Shown here piece by piece: positions 1 to 11,110 of a DNA stretch of 64,000 nucleotides. The position numbers and the translations under genes were made by a program. The stretch comes from Yamagishiella unicocca (Eukaryota; Chlorophyta; Chlorophyceae; Chlamydomonadales; Volvocaceae): assembly GCA_003116995.1 (NCBI GenBank), contig BDSL01000062.1, forward strand, positions 496,001 to 560,000, in the 5' to 3' direction. The stretch's first letter is position 1. The number at the start of each line of letters is the position of its first letter. The notes under the pieces were generated by a model, which did not search any database, was not told the origin of the DNA, and saw nothing but the letters and a program-made list of their open reading frames with translations.

Positions 1-452
1 ATGCAGCTGCGGACAAAGGCACGGGTACGTTTGTCGACGATCTCCTTGGGGGTTTTGCCCGCCCCCCCAATCAAATCCCTTGCCGGCAGTCGCCCATTCC
101 GGCCCAGACGGAATTCCTATCGCGTCAGGCATGGGGGATTGATTTGATCCCGCTTTCGGTGGTTCAGGCGCTCCCTTCCTCCGTCGCTGGTGGGGCCGCC
201 AGAAGGGGGGAAGTGCCTATTTTTGCCCTATGTGACCCCAAGGCTTCCGCCACCGCCCAACTAGTACCTAGTATGGTATTACACAGCTGGTATGGCGGGG
301 GGGGGCTGCTATGGCTTGAACTAGAACAGTAATCCCGCTTTCTGTGGTTCAGCCGCTCCCTTGCTGCTGGCAGGGCTGGAATAGGGAACGTGCCCGTGTG
401 TTGCCATATGTGACATTTACTCTACGAAAGCGCGATCGCATCCTGCCTCTTA

Positions 453-698
453 TTGTTGTAATCGTTACAGTGGGCTCCAGACCTGAAAAGGTAGAGCCAT
501 CGGGCGCATCGCCTGACACTGAAAAAGACAAGGAAAGCAGAGAAAACCGACGGTTCCGAAAGACAAACCACCCAGAGCCTCACAACCGAGAGCCCAGAGG
601 AAACAGCAAGCACCAATACACAGGGGGAGGTTGCGCTGATGGCTCCCCTGCACATGGCCCATGCATCCCAAGCAGACCCCCGAATGGAGAGACAGCAG
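453..698 (-). mobile_element. LINE 3'-end fragment, copy A
   Basis: About 245 bp is almost identical to 48226-48471, differing at only a few positions. Read on the minus strand it ends in ACTGTAACGATTACAACAA, the terminus shared by all LINE scraps in this window. The match to the 48-kb copy stops abruptly after GAGAGACAGCAG, as expected if the 48-kb copy is 5' truncated there. Sequence beyond 698 may belong to the same element, since a minus frame stays open to about 1003, but I cannot show it. No target-site duplication was found for this copy. Confidence 0.6.
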
Positions 699-1456
699 CA
701 CGCCTCGGCAACACAATCGGATAACTCCCCCCCCAAGATCCCGAAAACGTCCCACACCCGAAACGGGCCGATGCCCATAGCGAGACGGGAAGAAACAATG
801 GTACTTAATACCATCAACCAGTTGAGGTCAACACCAACAGCAGTCTCTAGAAAAAGGCAGACCGGCAACACGCCCGAATGACTGAGCCGTGGCGCAACCT
901 TCGCCTGCAATACGGAAACCACTTCAGTATGCAACGCCAGGTAGCTTTGCAGGACTTGCGTAGGCTGCGTACTGGCACCGGCTGCGGCATGCGCGAGAGA
1001 CACCAGAGCCGACGAAGCTGTGTCGGCGAAAGCTACCAGAGTCCAGAGAAATGCTGAAAGAAGACCACAAAGTAGGATACAGCCCTGCAGGACTGATCAG
1101 GTAGAGCGACGACCGAAGCCGCCGCTGAGAGGCCATCATTGGCGAAGTTGATACCTCGCAACGAAGGGCGTGGGTGACCACCAGGCTAGCTGGACAGCCA
1201 CAGGATACTCAGCGCAGGCACTCTGCAAAGCCACCGTGACGAGCCAGTATGGCCGCGGCGAGCGAAGGTGTGAACCAGATTGCTGCGAGCTGGATGGGAT
1301 CCGACCGGTGCCGAAAGTTCCCGGGCGATGCGGGAGCTCCTCCTCCACGTACCAGACGACACCGCCATTCCATCCTCCTGAACTCCCATCTAGACGACCG
1401 GCAACAGCAAGCAGCTCCCATCTGGCCCCATGCACCGACGCTCGCGCGCCCCCTAA
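699..1456. other. spacer without a supportable gene
   Basis: Several overlapping frames are open on both strands, as expected in GC-rich sequence. None shows a domain, a plausible splice set or a paralog elsewhere in the window. Part of 699-1003 could be the 5' extension of the adjacent LINE copy. Confidence 0.4.
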
Positions 1457-1813
1457 GGGGTCACGTGGTGCGAGTTTCCGCAGTATGAGTATGATGTTGC
1501 GCAGTATATTATTATTTGCCAATCTGGGTGACATCTTAAGAAGCTGGCTGCGCAGTATGCTGCCAACTTCGCTGCAGCGTTTGGCGAATCACGCTGTGAT
1601 GGTAAGCATGCGAATGGCGCTCGATTTTTACGTGTCTTGCCTGAGAGCGTGGCAATGAACTCCTTAATTGGAAACTACTTCAACGTATGGCACCAACCCT
1701 CGATGGAACCCACAGGACGAGCGGGACACACAGCTGAGAAAGGACCATATGGACGTGGCAGGATATGCATATGGGACAGCGAGCGTGGAGCTGCGGCAGG
1801 ATGTGGACGTTGA
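1457..1813 (+). pseudogene. decayed reading frame with one internal TGA, family unknown
   Basis: One plus-strand frame runs from just after a TAA at 1454 to a TGA at 1811 and is interrupted only by a TGA at 1529. Its composition (EFPQYEYDVAQY, then LKKLAAQYAANFAAAFGE, then MNSLIGNYFNVWHQ) is protein-like, with aromatic and charged residues mixed rather than the Ala/Arg/Pro runs of shadow frames. No start codon or family was recognised. It may be an exon of a mobile-element protein or a dead host gene. An alternative is a real exon starting after the TTAAG at 1540, with a donor GATG/GTAAGC near 1602. Confidence 0.3.
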
Positions 1814-2209
1814 GGAGCTGCGGCGTGACATGGACTGTATGTATGTGAGCAGCAGCAGTGCGTGTGTTATGGGCCCTGGGCAAGTAGCGGCATGTTATGG
1901 ATCTATCCTGAGCAATAGCGGCGGGGTAGGCACCTCGAGCGAGCAGTAGCAGAGGGGATATGAACCGCCGCGAGTTGATGGGAACCTACCGTGAGGTGGC
2001 GCCAGGGTTTTCTCTCGCTAGCTTCTTCTTTAAGTCGTTTCCGGGTGGGCGTGACCTCCTCGGGACTTGTGTTTCCCCCAGGCCAATTCCGCATATGGCG
2101 ATCGCAGTTGCACTCCCTCCCCGCGCGCTTTGACCGTTGCTAACCCATTCGGCCGCACGCCCGTGCTGATGCCCACCGGTGCCCCCTGCCCGCATGCATG
2201 ATTCGTAAA

Positions 2210-3010
2210 TGTTGTAACGGTTACGATGGGTTCCAGACCAAGAGGTAGAACCATCGGGCATATCGCCTGACACTGAGAAAGACGGAGGAGACAAAGACCG
2301 ACGTGCACCGGAACAAAGGCAAACCACCAGGACACCAAATCGACAGGCCGTAGGCATACAGAGCAGCAGCCAGCACCCCAGGGGGAATTTGCACTAGCCC
2401 AGCAACCGACGAACCAGTGAAGCGCCGCAACGATGCAAGCATCGGGACTAGCCGCCTCTCATCCCCAAAAGCACGGACCCCTAGCAGGGCTCAACGCGCA
2501 TATAGAACCGGAAAGTAAGCACGGGAAACCCCGCTCCCCAAGACAACCCGGACCGATCACGAATCCACCAGTACCTCCGCCGGTCCCCCGCACAAAAGGC
2601 GACTGGCGACGACCCGCAAGAAAGGATGCCGAGGCCCCACTGCGTCCCAGCCTTTCTGGGGAAGCCCAAACGCAGCAAAGCCCCTCAGAAGGGCCCAAAA
2701 CTCCACCACCCCACGGCGAATGGCACGATCCAGGAGACCATTTCCCGGAGTAAGAGGGGGACCACCAGCACCCGCCCTGTTCAAGGCCGCGGCCATAAAC
2801 CGGCGCCCCACCTCCATGGCAGTAATAGCCGCCAGGATTACTACATCCCAGACGCAGGGCTGTACCCCGGGCGGTGCTTGCACCAACCAAACTTGCGCCC
2901 GTGTCACCCCTGCACCGAGCTGGGTCTCGAGTTGGGCAATCACTGCTTGAGCCACCGGGCAGAACCAAAAGTGGTGTAGGCGGGGGGTATTCATGATGAC
3001 CGCCATTACC
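2210..3010 (-). mobile_element. LINE remnant with the end of ORF2, copy B
   Basis: Read on the minus strand, this holds the C-terminal part of a LINE reverse-transcriptase ORF. It starts with HHFWFCPVAQAV, the His-Cys part of the zinc-knuckle-like motif that closes many LINE ORF2 proteins, and continues through CVWDVVILAAITAMEVGRR and FWALLRGFAAFGLPQKGW. The same two blocks recur at 58.3 kb, and the first at 13.2 kb. The 3' UTR ends near 2210 with CCGTTACAACA, matching the ends at 48944, 49322 and 51735. The copy is 5' truncated near 3010 and its frame is broken towards the 3' end. It lies just beyond the 3' end of the SGNH gene at 3399. Confidence 0.65.
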
Positions 3011-3398
3011 GCCCCACTCTAGGTAGGATGGCCATGTGAGTTTAATGGCTGGGTAGGGACGAATTTTCGTGCATTCCATCCGGCAGCCGGTTCGGCGCAA
3101 TGCGCAGTCGCACATGGCCTCGTAACAAAAAAATAGTGTAGTTCGTTTAAGCATCCATACATAGCTCGAGGAAATCGGTGCTAGTGTCGTGCGGCCCGTT
3201 ATGCCGTTCGCCGATTTGCGTGTCTGAATAAGGCTGTCGTGAAACGTCAACGTGCTCCAGGTATGTACAAGGGGCCCGCCAAAAATCTTTGTCGCGCACG
3301 ATCGAACAAACTTACTTATGATGAGACCCATGTCAAAAGAGCCAGCTCCGTCGTCTTGCAAGTCATATCTACCCTTTTGGCAGTACAAATGCTCATGC

Positions 3399-5119
3399 CT
3401 AGAAAAATGACGCCCCCACCACCTTCACCTTGTTCTCGTTCCTACTTGATGTCTGTACAGCAAGGCTCAAAAATATGCAGGTCCTGCTGTTGATCTCTTG
3501 CGGCAACGTAAACTTAAAGACGTCAACGGTGACCAGAGACGCTCGCTCTTGCCACAAGCAATCAACGCTAAGCGATCCAAGCACGGGAGCGGACGCAGAG
3601 AAGGAGTATCTGCAAGATCCATCTTCCCCAACTACACCAGCAGTCACAGAAGCATCTAGGATGCCCATGTGCTCATAGGACTTCAAAGAATTAATGTGGA
3701 CCTCTCCCACCGAAAGGCGCTTGATCTCATCTGGAGTAAGCATTAGTGCACACGAAGTGCCTGGCGTTGTGGAAATGAACCCATTCTTGTCGATGACATC
3801 TGCATACGCAGCCCACCCCACACACGGGCTTGCCATCCTAGGACCAACGTCTGGTTTGAAATGAAGTTCCATCGAGACAGGCTTTGCATCCAAATACAAA
3901 TCGCGGGTTTGCAAGTCGACGAATGCAGGAGACCGCAGGCTGTAGCTCTTGGGGATGTCGTACAGCTGAAACAGCTGTGTATGTTCGTAGGCCATTTCCA
4001 TGTAATTCATGATCAACTCAGATATGACCTTGTGGCCCCAGCGCGCAGGATGAACTTCGTCGGTGTTGTACCACGTATCATTAAACCATGTTTGGACTTC
4101 AACTGTCGGAAACGGACCAAGCGCATCGATGGCTGTGCGTGGGGAATCGAAAGCACAATAATTGTCAGAGCACCGCCGAGATATATCTTAGGAAACAGGG
4201 CCAGCATATCCTGATATTTTACACGTACCCGAAATCATGGGCACACCATGGTGTTGAGCCACCGGCAACAAGGCGTACATGGCATCCGAAGTGCGCTCCC
4301 AAGGCACTCCGGTCCTGTTGGGGTGTATGTAAGACCAGAAGGGATGCGGTCTGAAGCCAGACAAGCAAGCAAGGGAGAACGCGGTGGCGCATCTCTTCCC
4401 TGAGTTCGTGTTCAGCTTAGACTGGTGAAGAGACTACTTACCAAACCCCTGTGTACCGGCGGGTGGAAGCGATGACCCACATGGTAGCAATGCCCGTGAA
4501 GCCACGGATTATTTCCCCGCTGGCCGTCGGTTTGACCACACGACGTGACTGCGTAGTGATGAGTGACAGTAGGATCTCATCGTCTTGCTGAGCTATCTCG
4601 CGTATTGCAACTTGGTTCACAGCTGTCTCTAAGAACACAAGGTCGGAGCCACGGAGGAAATCTTCCTGATGCCCGACAAGATGCTGAACCCAGGCATTAG
4701 AGGATGTTGACGGACGTCCAACGTTTTCAATGCGGTGGCCTTCGCCGCCGCAAGGGAACTTGTCATTCAACATCCGAGTAAACCGCTCTGGCCAGCGCAA
4801 TTCTGCTGGTAGCGCCGTATGATTCCAATGACCTGCGGTCACGCTGCCGCCTACGCAACGGGCTTATAGTAAATCGGCGGGCAATCCCAGTTGTTTGTGA
4901 ACGCAGCAGGTTGCGACACCCTACCCTACCTATCGCTGTCATGTTGAGGCAACGCTTATTGTGCAATTTCTCAAAAACATTAGCGTACATTGCCAAGTCG
5001 CCGTGGCTTACAACTGACTTGGCTGCCATATGCCTAGTGAGCGGGATAAAGCAAAAGCTGAAACGGACTCCTCCGAACAGCAATAACGCCAAAAATTGAA
5101 GCAAGTAGTTGAGGGTCAT
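3399..5119 (-). CDS. secreted or membrane-anchored SGNH-hydrolase-like protein 1
   Basis: Four exons on the minus strand: 5119-4930, 4850-4442, 4314-4229, 4132-3399. Phases agree throughout and give 472 residues. A hydrophobic N terminus (LLQFLALLLFG) follows the ATG at 5119, which is conserved in the paralog at 16903; an in-frame ATG at 5182 is the alternative. The SGNH signatures are all present: block I GGSVTAG (Ser66), block II NVGRPSTSS (Gly108), block III FLETAVN (Asn142), and block V DEVHPARWGH (Asp253, His256). SGNH enzymes are esterases or acyltransferases acting on acylated sugars or lipids; the substrate here is unknown. The protein is probably in the secretory pathway or outside the cell. 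The last exon extends about 200 residues beyond block V into a conserved domain I do not recognise, ending in KVKVVGASFF. Exon order and phases match the second copy exactly. Confidence 0.85.
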
Positions 5120-5269
5120 TGTGAGTACTAGGGCAGCTGACTCCAAAAGACGATAGCCTTGTAATCGATCGATCGATCCCATAACGCGCACGTGTCATTC
5201 CAAATGCATGACCAAGTACGATGCCGGTTATGCACGTATGCTACAACTCTACCGGGCTACTCGCCTACT

Positions 5270-5862
5270 CCCCGCCCCGCCCGGCCGTATGAGCGATGGA
5301 TCCGGGGCGATGGAGTTGTAGCAATTGTGAGAGCACAGCACGTTGTACAGTTTGGGGGAGTTTGGAAAGGGGGCGATGGAAAATGTACAACAAAGGTCAC
5401 ACCTGAGCGCTGCTAATAAGCTGCGGGGGTAGTGGAAAATAGGAATCAAGTTGAAATAAAATTTGAAAACGTTGAGTTGCTCTGCAGAACTTCTTGGCAA
5501 AGCAGACGACGTTGTCCGACAGAGGGCCCACGGAGCACCTTATCTTTGGCTTTTGGCGCCCCAAGGTGCCACGGCATAGTGAACGTGCCATCGCAGGCAT
5601 AGTTAGATAATCATACATAGTATCTGGCGAAGACATATAGTCGTTGTTAAGTGATACAAGTCACCGCAAGTTCCATGATCTTGTGCTGCCACCGAACGCC
5701 CCCGAAACGCTGCAGATGAGCGACAGATGTCTATAGCACCTGAACTAGATGGCAGCAGTAGGGTAATTAGACATATCACCAGTAAGATTGTCACCTCCAA
5801 GGATATCATAAATCTAGCATTGAACCACGTGAGGCCTGACGGCTGCTCAATAACGCAAAGGG
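5270..5862. repeat. long inverted repeat, left arm
   Basis: This segment matches 10525-11110 in inverted orientation with high but imperfect identity (several indels and many substitutions). The match is recognisable from GCCCGGCCGTATGAGCGATGG at the outer end to the AATCTAGCA..GGCCTGACGGC block at the inner end. The arms enclose about 4.7 kb that includes a transposase-like gene. Mutator-like elements often carry terminal inverted repeats of this length. I could not fix the outer ends to the base and found no target-site duplication, so the element is old or the boundaries lie a little further out (a weak TGCTACA match is seen near 5239 and 11138). Confidence 0.7.
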
Positions 5863-8800
5863 GACAAGAGGAGTTAGTGCATTATCCGCAACCCAAAGCG
5901 TTTTCATTCAAACCTGCTCTTCTCGACGTTCCGTTTCCGATCCCGAAGTTATTCAACAGCGACCTTGCTGGTGGGGGCCCCAAAACGAACGCTGTGAGCC
6001 ATGAACAAGTAAAAGCGCTAGTCGCGCAGCTTGTGGTCCAGGAACGTTTTCCCGCCTGGTTCACACCGACCCTAGGGCACCGACATGCTAAGGGGGACGC
6101 AGTTCACGTTCCGCACGCCGGCCGGTCTCTCTCCTTCGCCAAGAAGGAAGACGCGGCCAGTTACTCCGAGCCGGGGTGCAATTACCGTTTCGCCGCTCTG
6201 ATGATATGCGGGCAGACAGGTGGCGCAAGCGGCAGGTGAGGAGAGCTTTAGTTTTTGGGCTTCATCCCTGAATGTTGTTTAGTTTCCCAAAACATGGGAG
6301 GGGACCCTATAGTCTGGCCTGGGTGTTCACAGAAGCCGACGAGGGATTGAAAGGGCGTTGGAGTACCCTGGGCCAACACTGCCAGGGTGTGTAATTACCG
6401 AACACGCACCAACCCAACCCAAACAAAATGGACCATAGTTTTCCTGCACGCGAAGTCACAAGCACGTCTGTTATTGCAGGTGTTGCGCAGTGGCCATTGT
6501 GGGACAGCTTTGGTCGAACAAGGAGGATGAGCTGCACGTTGAGATGCGTGGAAGCTGCGTTCACATCAACACACCGTACCAGTCCCAGGATGGACGTCGG
6601 AGCCGTGCTGTCACGAAGCACTGCCTGGACCTAGCCCAGAAGGCGTGTGAGCCCGGTGGGTTCTTTTCTATGAAATAATGACTATGCCTGAATTTTCAAA
6701 TACCCGGCTCCACCTTTTGCCTGCACCTCATTCCTTCCAGCCCTTATGGCCTGTCCTTTCCTCTTGCCCCAACCGCTTGTGTGTTTGTCGTTGCTTTTTG
6801 TTCTTGACTCGTTATCAGTTGACTGTCTACTATGTTCGTTGCTATGTTGTCCTGCTGGCCTCGCCATGGCTAACAATCCATTTCACTGGCCCCCCCCCCT
6901 TAAGGTGCGAAACCGCAAGCCTTGAGGGGGGCGCTGCTACAGATCTGGAGTGAGATCAACCCTGGCGTCATAAGCTCCGGGAACACGGCACTGCTGCCGT
7001 CTACTGAAGTTTTCCGGAAGGTACAGTACGCAAGCGAAGCCTGATGCTAGTAACTTACATCGTTGCGAAGTGCACCTCAAAGAACATGATTATTCGTCCG
7101 CTTTGTAGGAATTGGCGAAACAGCGCAAGGAACGCATTGGGTTGTGGGATTCCTGCCCCACGGCTTCCATCATGAGCACGGTCACCGAGATGTGTGCTGT
7201 CATGGCTGAACGGCACGGCGACACACTATCGGCAAAGGGCAAGGCCCAGGCGGCGGAATACGGCCTCCTTGGCTATATCGTTCACGTCTCCACGCGCCCC
7301 ATCCAAGTGATAACCCGGACGCTGGAGGCCATGACGGTGTACACAGTCCTGGAGTCTAACCTTCGACTCTATGTCGGCCCTGTCATGATCGACAGCTGCA
7401 GTAACCAGGTGAATTGATGGCGCTTTATAAGTGTACTATCCAATGCTCTTGGCTTCCAGCGTCCTCTGATTTCCCCCGTCGTTAGCTGTAAAATATGATA
7501 CTGGCTCCAGGGTTCACCCCCGCTGCAGTTCTGTACGAGCCTAGTCAGCCCGACTATGTCGGAGCTAATTGCCGTGTGCAGCACTCCCGGTGTCCAAGCC
7601 CACCCCGTAACCATCGGCAACAGTCTCGGGCTGCAAGGCAGCGGTCTGGAAGTTTTGGGCAATTTGCTGTCGCCGGTCAGCCCGACTATGTCCGAGCTAA
7701 TTGCCGTGTGCAGCACTCCCGGTGTCCAAGCCCACCCCGTAACCATCGGCAACAGTCTCGGGCTGCAAGGCAGCGGTCTGGAAGTTTTGGGCAATTTGCT
7801 GTCGCCGGTCAGCCCGACTATGTCCGAGCTAATTGCCGTGTGCAGCACTCCCGGTGTCCAAGCCCACCCCGTAACCATCGGCTGGAGCCAGGTGTCCTCG
7901 TGGCTGTCGCGGGAATGGCCAGGCCGCAGCAGGTAGTTGCCACTGACGCCGCGACTTATGGGGCCAGCGGCGAGGGACTGGAGCCAGGTGTCCTCGTGGC
8001 TGTCGCGGGAATGGCCAGGCCGCAGCAGGTAGTTGCCACTGACGCCGCGACTTATGGGGCCAGCGGCGAGGGACTGGAGCCAGGTGTCCTCGTGGCTGTC
8101 GCGGGAATGGCCAGGCCGCAGCAGGTAGTTGCCACTGACGCCGCGACTTATGGGGCCAGCGGCGAGGGACTGGAGCCAGGTGTCCTCGTGGCTGTCGCGG
8201 GAATGGCCAGGCCGCAGCAGGTAGTTGCCACTGACGCCGCGACTTATGGGGCCAGCGGCAGTAACGGCGGCCCAACACTGCTATTGGACAACGGTGACGG
8301 CTTCCAGGTACCACCCATGCCGGGGCCATGGCTTAATGGTACTGAAGCTATTTTCCCGGACCAAGTTTACAGATTATCGGTTCTCTTCGATGCGTTTCAG
8401 CTACTGTCCATCCAGGAGCGGCTTGAGCTCAGAAGAGTGGTGATTGACAGCCTGCCTTTCGTACGACAATGCGAACAGCCGCTGTTGCCAGCAGCTCCTC
8501 TCGCAGGCGCCTATCAGAATACTTCACCGCCTGAGGATCGTGCGCAGCATGGGAAGGCGAGGGATCACCGCAGGATTGTGACCCGGCAATCTCCTGGCGA
8601 GGCACCCGCTATGCCAGGTGCGCCGCACGAACCGCGGCCTGCTGGCGATCGGGCTCGTTGTGGGACATGCAAGGCCTTCGCTCTCCAAGCCTGTCACTAT
8701 GGCATGTGCGGTCGACACTGCATGGGCCCGTGCACCGCGCATCAACAAAACAAGGCCAAGCCAAAGCGCAAACCAGCTGCTGACAGCACCGGCACTCACG

Positions 8801-8907
8801 GTGGACCTTGGCAAGCCATGCTACACAGCAACGGACAGGAGCTGGGAGGTGGTGTGGTGGCGGCCTCAGGCATGGTGGGGCCGCCACCCAAGGCAGCGAG
8901 GCAATGA
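5727..8907 (+). CDS. MULE-like transposase-derived zinc-finger gene, probably defective
   Basis: Exons that join in phase: 5727-6235, 6480-6655, 6905-7020, 7109-7408, 7511-7891, 8221-8907 (about 722 residues). The ATG at 5727 is a guess inside the left inverted repeat. Across exons 1-2 a C..C..CC..C-x-H pattern (GCNYRF, ICGQ, RCCAVAIV, GSCVHI) resembles WRKY/GCM1/FLYWCH zinc fingers, which begin many MULE proteins. It is followed by a basic helix-rich stretch, then by ITRTLEAMTVY..VGPVMIDSCSN, where such proteins carry the first catalytic Asp, then by SPTMSELIAV. The rest of a transposase catalytic core is missing: 132-bp and 96-bp tandem arrays sit there instead. The last exon has a Cys/His cluster (CGTC, CHYGMC, RHC, GPC, TAH) that may bind zinc. 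The assignment rests on pattern, not on a search. A host zinc-finger gene trapped between repeats is the main alternative. Confidence 0.45.
7546..7880 (+). repeat. 132-bp tandem array, about 2.5 units
   Basis: The unit starting at GTCAGCCCGACTATG repeats at an exact 132-bp period (ATG at 7556, 7688 and 7820) with almost no divergence. Because 132 is a multiple of three, two plus frames and one minus frame stay open through it. The frame reading SPTMSELIAV is the one reached in phase from the upstream exon through the acceptor at 7510, so I take it as coding. Near-identity of the units points to recent expansion. Confidence 0.85.
7882..8265 (+). repeat. 96-bp tandem array, four units
   Basis: Starts at 7882, 7978, 8074 and 8170, period 96 bp, nearly identical. 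Read straight through it encodes a 32-residue repeat (LEPGVLVAVAGMARPQQVVA and so on) in frame with the downstream exon but not with the upstream coding frame. Each unit also contains GAGCCAG/GTGTCC and GCAGCAG/GTAGTT, usable as donor and acceptor, so the array may instead be one intron from 7892 to 8220. That reading restores a continuous phase. Confidence 0.85.
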
Positions 8908-9427
8908 TGACCTTTGCCAGTATCCATCAGGGCACACCGCAGAATTAATTCGTGGTGCACACATTTAGTACACGCCTGAATAGATCCAGAAGGGAATGGC
9001 AGTCGACTTGGAGCCATACATGCATCTGCATCATTGGGGCTGCAAACTCCTTGGAAACAGCAGGGGCCACAGTAGCGGGCAACATTGCAATGGTTCCCAT
9101 GCAAAAGTACATATTGCATTTGGACCCTCGACATTGGCACGGTGTGAGGATAGGCGGCTGCTGTAAGCAGGGACCCTCAGTGCTGATGTGGTGTGAGGCT
9201 GGGAGGATGTTACTAGCATATGTTCCTCAGGTGGTGTTAAGGTACCACGCACAAGGGCCCGTGGGTAATGTACAGCGAAAAGGATGTGTCAATTATAGTG
9301 AAACCGACACATGAAACCTATGTGCGAGTGGCGGTGTTTGGCGGTGTTAGGTGCAGCCAGGTGGGACCCCGACCGTCTGGATGTGTGGACTGGAGTGGGG
9401 CATGGTGGACTGCCTGGACCTAAGCAT
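8908..9427. other. spacer inside the inverted-repeat block
   Basis: No reading frame here has domain or splice support. It is the sequence between the stop of the transposase-like gene and the 9.4-kb tandem array, presumably 3' untranslated or non-coding element sequence. Confidence 0.4.
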
Positions 9428-9900
9428 CCAAAATGCAGCTCGTCATTTCGCTTCGCGCTTTTGGCATTGTAATTGTACTGCTGTCAATATCCCATACGCA
9501 AATTTTCAGAACAAAATTCCGAGGTCGGCCGGACCAGGTACCACCCTTGGGAGGGTCCTGGGGTGGGTTATGGGGGCCACCGGGACGGAATCGTCCAAAA
9601 TGCATGTCATCATTTCGCTTCGCGCTTTTGGCATTGTGTTTCTATTGCTGACAATATCCCATGTACCAATTTTCAGAAAAAAATTCTGAGGTCGGCCGGA
9701 CCAGCTACCACCCTTGGCAGTCCCTGGGGCAATGCGACTGCCTGGACCTAATCACCCAAAATGCATGTCATCGTTTCACTTCACGCTTTTGACATTGTAA
9801 TTTTGTACGTATCAGTGTCCCATATACTGATTTTCAGGACAAGTGCTGAAGGTCGGCCGGACCAGGTACCACCCTTGGGAGGGTCCTGGGGAGGGGGAGG
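9428..9900 (+). repeat. about 160-bp tandem repeat, three units
   Basis: Units begin near 9430, 9598 and 9757 with AAATGCA(G/T)(C/G)TCATC, and share GGCATTGTAAT, CAATATCCCATA, AATTTTCAGA and GGTCGGCCGGACCA. They differ by substitutions and small indels, so this array is older than the 132- and 96-bp arrays. Short Met-initiated frames in each unit look incidental. The array lies between the inverted-repeat arms. Confidence 0.75.
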
Positions 9901-10524
9901 CTTGACACTTCTACCACTGCCACTAGCATGGCCCTGCGTCTTTCAATATCACATTATGCTCTTATGGCATCCCAAGCAGAGGGCCCTGAGACTTGGCCAG
10001 GCTGCATTACTCAAGTTGGCGAAACCCTCATCACCCGACAGCCATTCTCACTTCCCCAACCACAATCGATCCCTGGTACAACAATCCCAGAATCCCGGGC
10101 CCACTAGCCCTTTTGTCACGACTGGCCCGGGCTGTAACCCGCAACCTAAATTCCTCCATGATGCCGTCGTCGCTATCATCAACACTGCCGCCTGCACCAG
10201 CAGCATCCAGCTCCCCCGTCGAAGGATAATACAAAGGTATTTACCCAGTCCGCCGCACGCAGGTACTTGCACATAGTATACTTGCATTGGAACATGTAGT
10301 CCAGCATGAAGCGGTCCGCCGCAGTATACTACATGTGAATCCCCATGGTTGCCCTTTACGCTTTGCTACAATCAGATGCCTAAGCCAGGCCCCCCCCTAA
10401 GACCTTATGCACCGGCACGCTTTTGAATACCGTCATTCCGCTGCTTCTTCCACCTTTAACTCCATTCTCCAGCATCTTGACAGTTGCCAGTAAGGCTATA
10501 CGGCTATTGGCATAACTATTTATT

Positions 10525-11110
10525 TCCTTAGCTGCCGTTGTCGAGCTGCCGTCAGGCCTGCCATTGCTAGATTTATGATGTCCGTCGAGGCGACAATCCT
10601 ATCAGAGATTTGTCCAACTACCCTACTGCTGCCACCTAGTTCAGGTGCTATAGACAACTGTCTCTCGGCTGCACCGTTTCGGGGGGCGTTCAATGACGGC
10701 GCAAGGTCAGTGCGGTGACTTGTATCACTTAACAACGACTATATGCCTTCGCCAGATACTATGTATGATTATCTAACTATGCCTGCAATGGCGCGTTCAC
10801 TATGCCGTGGCACCTTGGGGCGCCAAACGCCAAAGATAAGGGGCTCCGTGGGCCCTCTGTCGGACAACTACGTCTGCTTTGCCAAGAAGTTCTGCAGAGC
10901 AACTCAACGTTTTCAAATTTTATTTCAACTTAATTCCTATTTCCACTACCCCCGCAGCTTATTAGCAGCGCCCAGGTGTGACCTTTGTTGTACATTTTCC
11001 ATCGCCCCCTTTCCAAATTCCCCCGAACTGTACAACGTGCTGTGCTCTCACAATTGCTACAACTCCATCGCCCCGGATCCATCGCTCATACGGCCGGGCG
11101 GGCTCCCCGC
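10525..11110. repeat. long inverted repeat, right arm
   Basis: Inverted counterpart of 5270-5862. An ORF at 10743-11174 and one on the opposite strand both have partial equivalents in the left arm, but with frame-shifting indels between arms, so the arms are probably non-coding over most of their length. The inner part (IAPELGGSSRVVG) matches the start of the transposase-like reading frame. The first exon may therefore begin in the arm, or its start may be an artefact. Confidence 0.7.
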
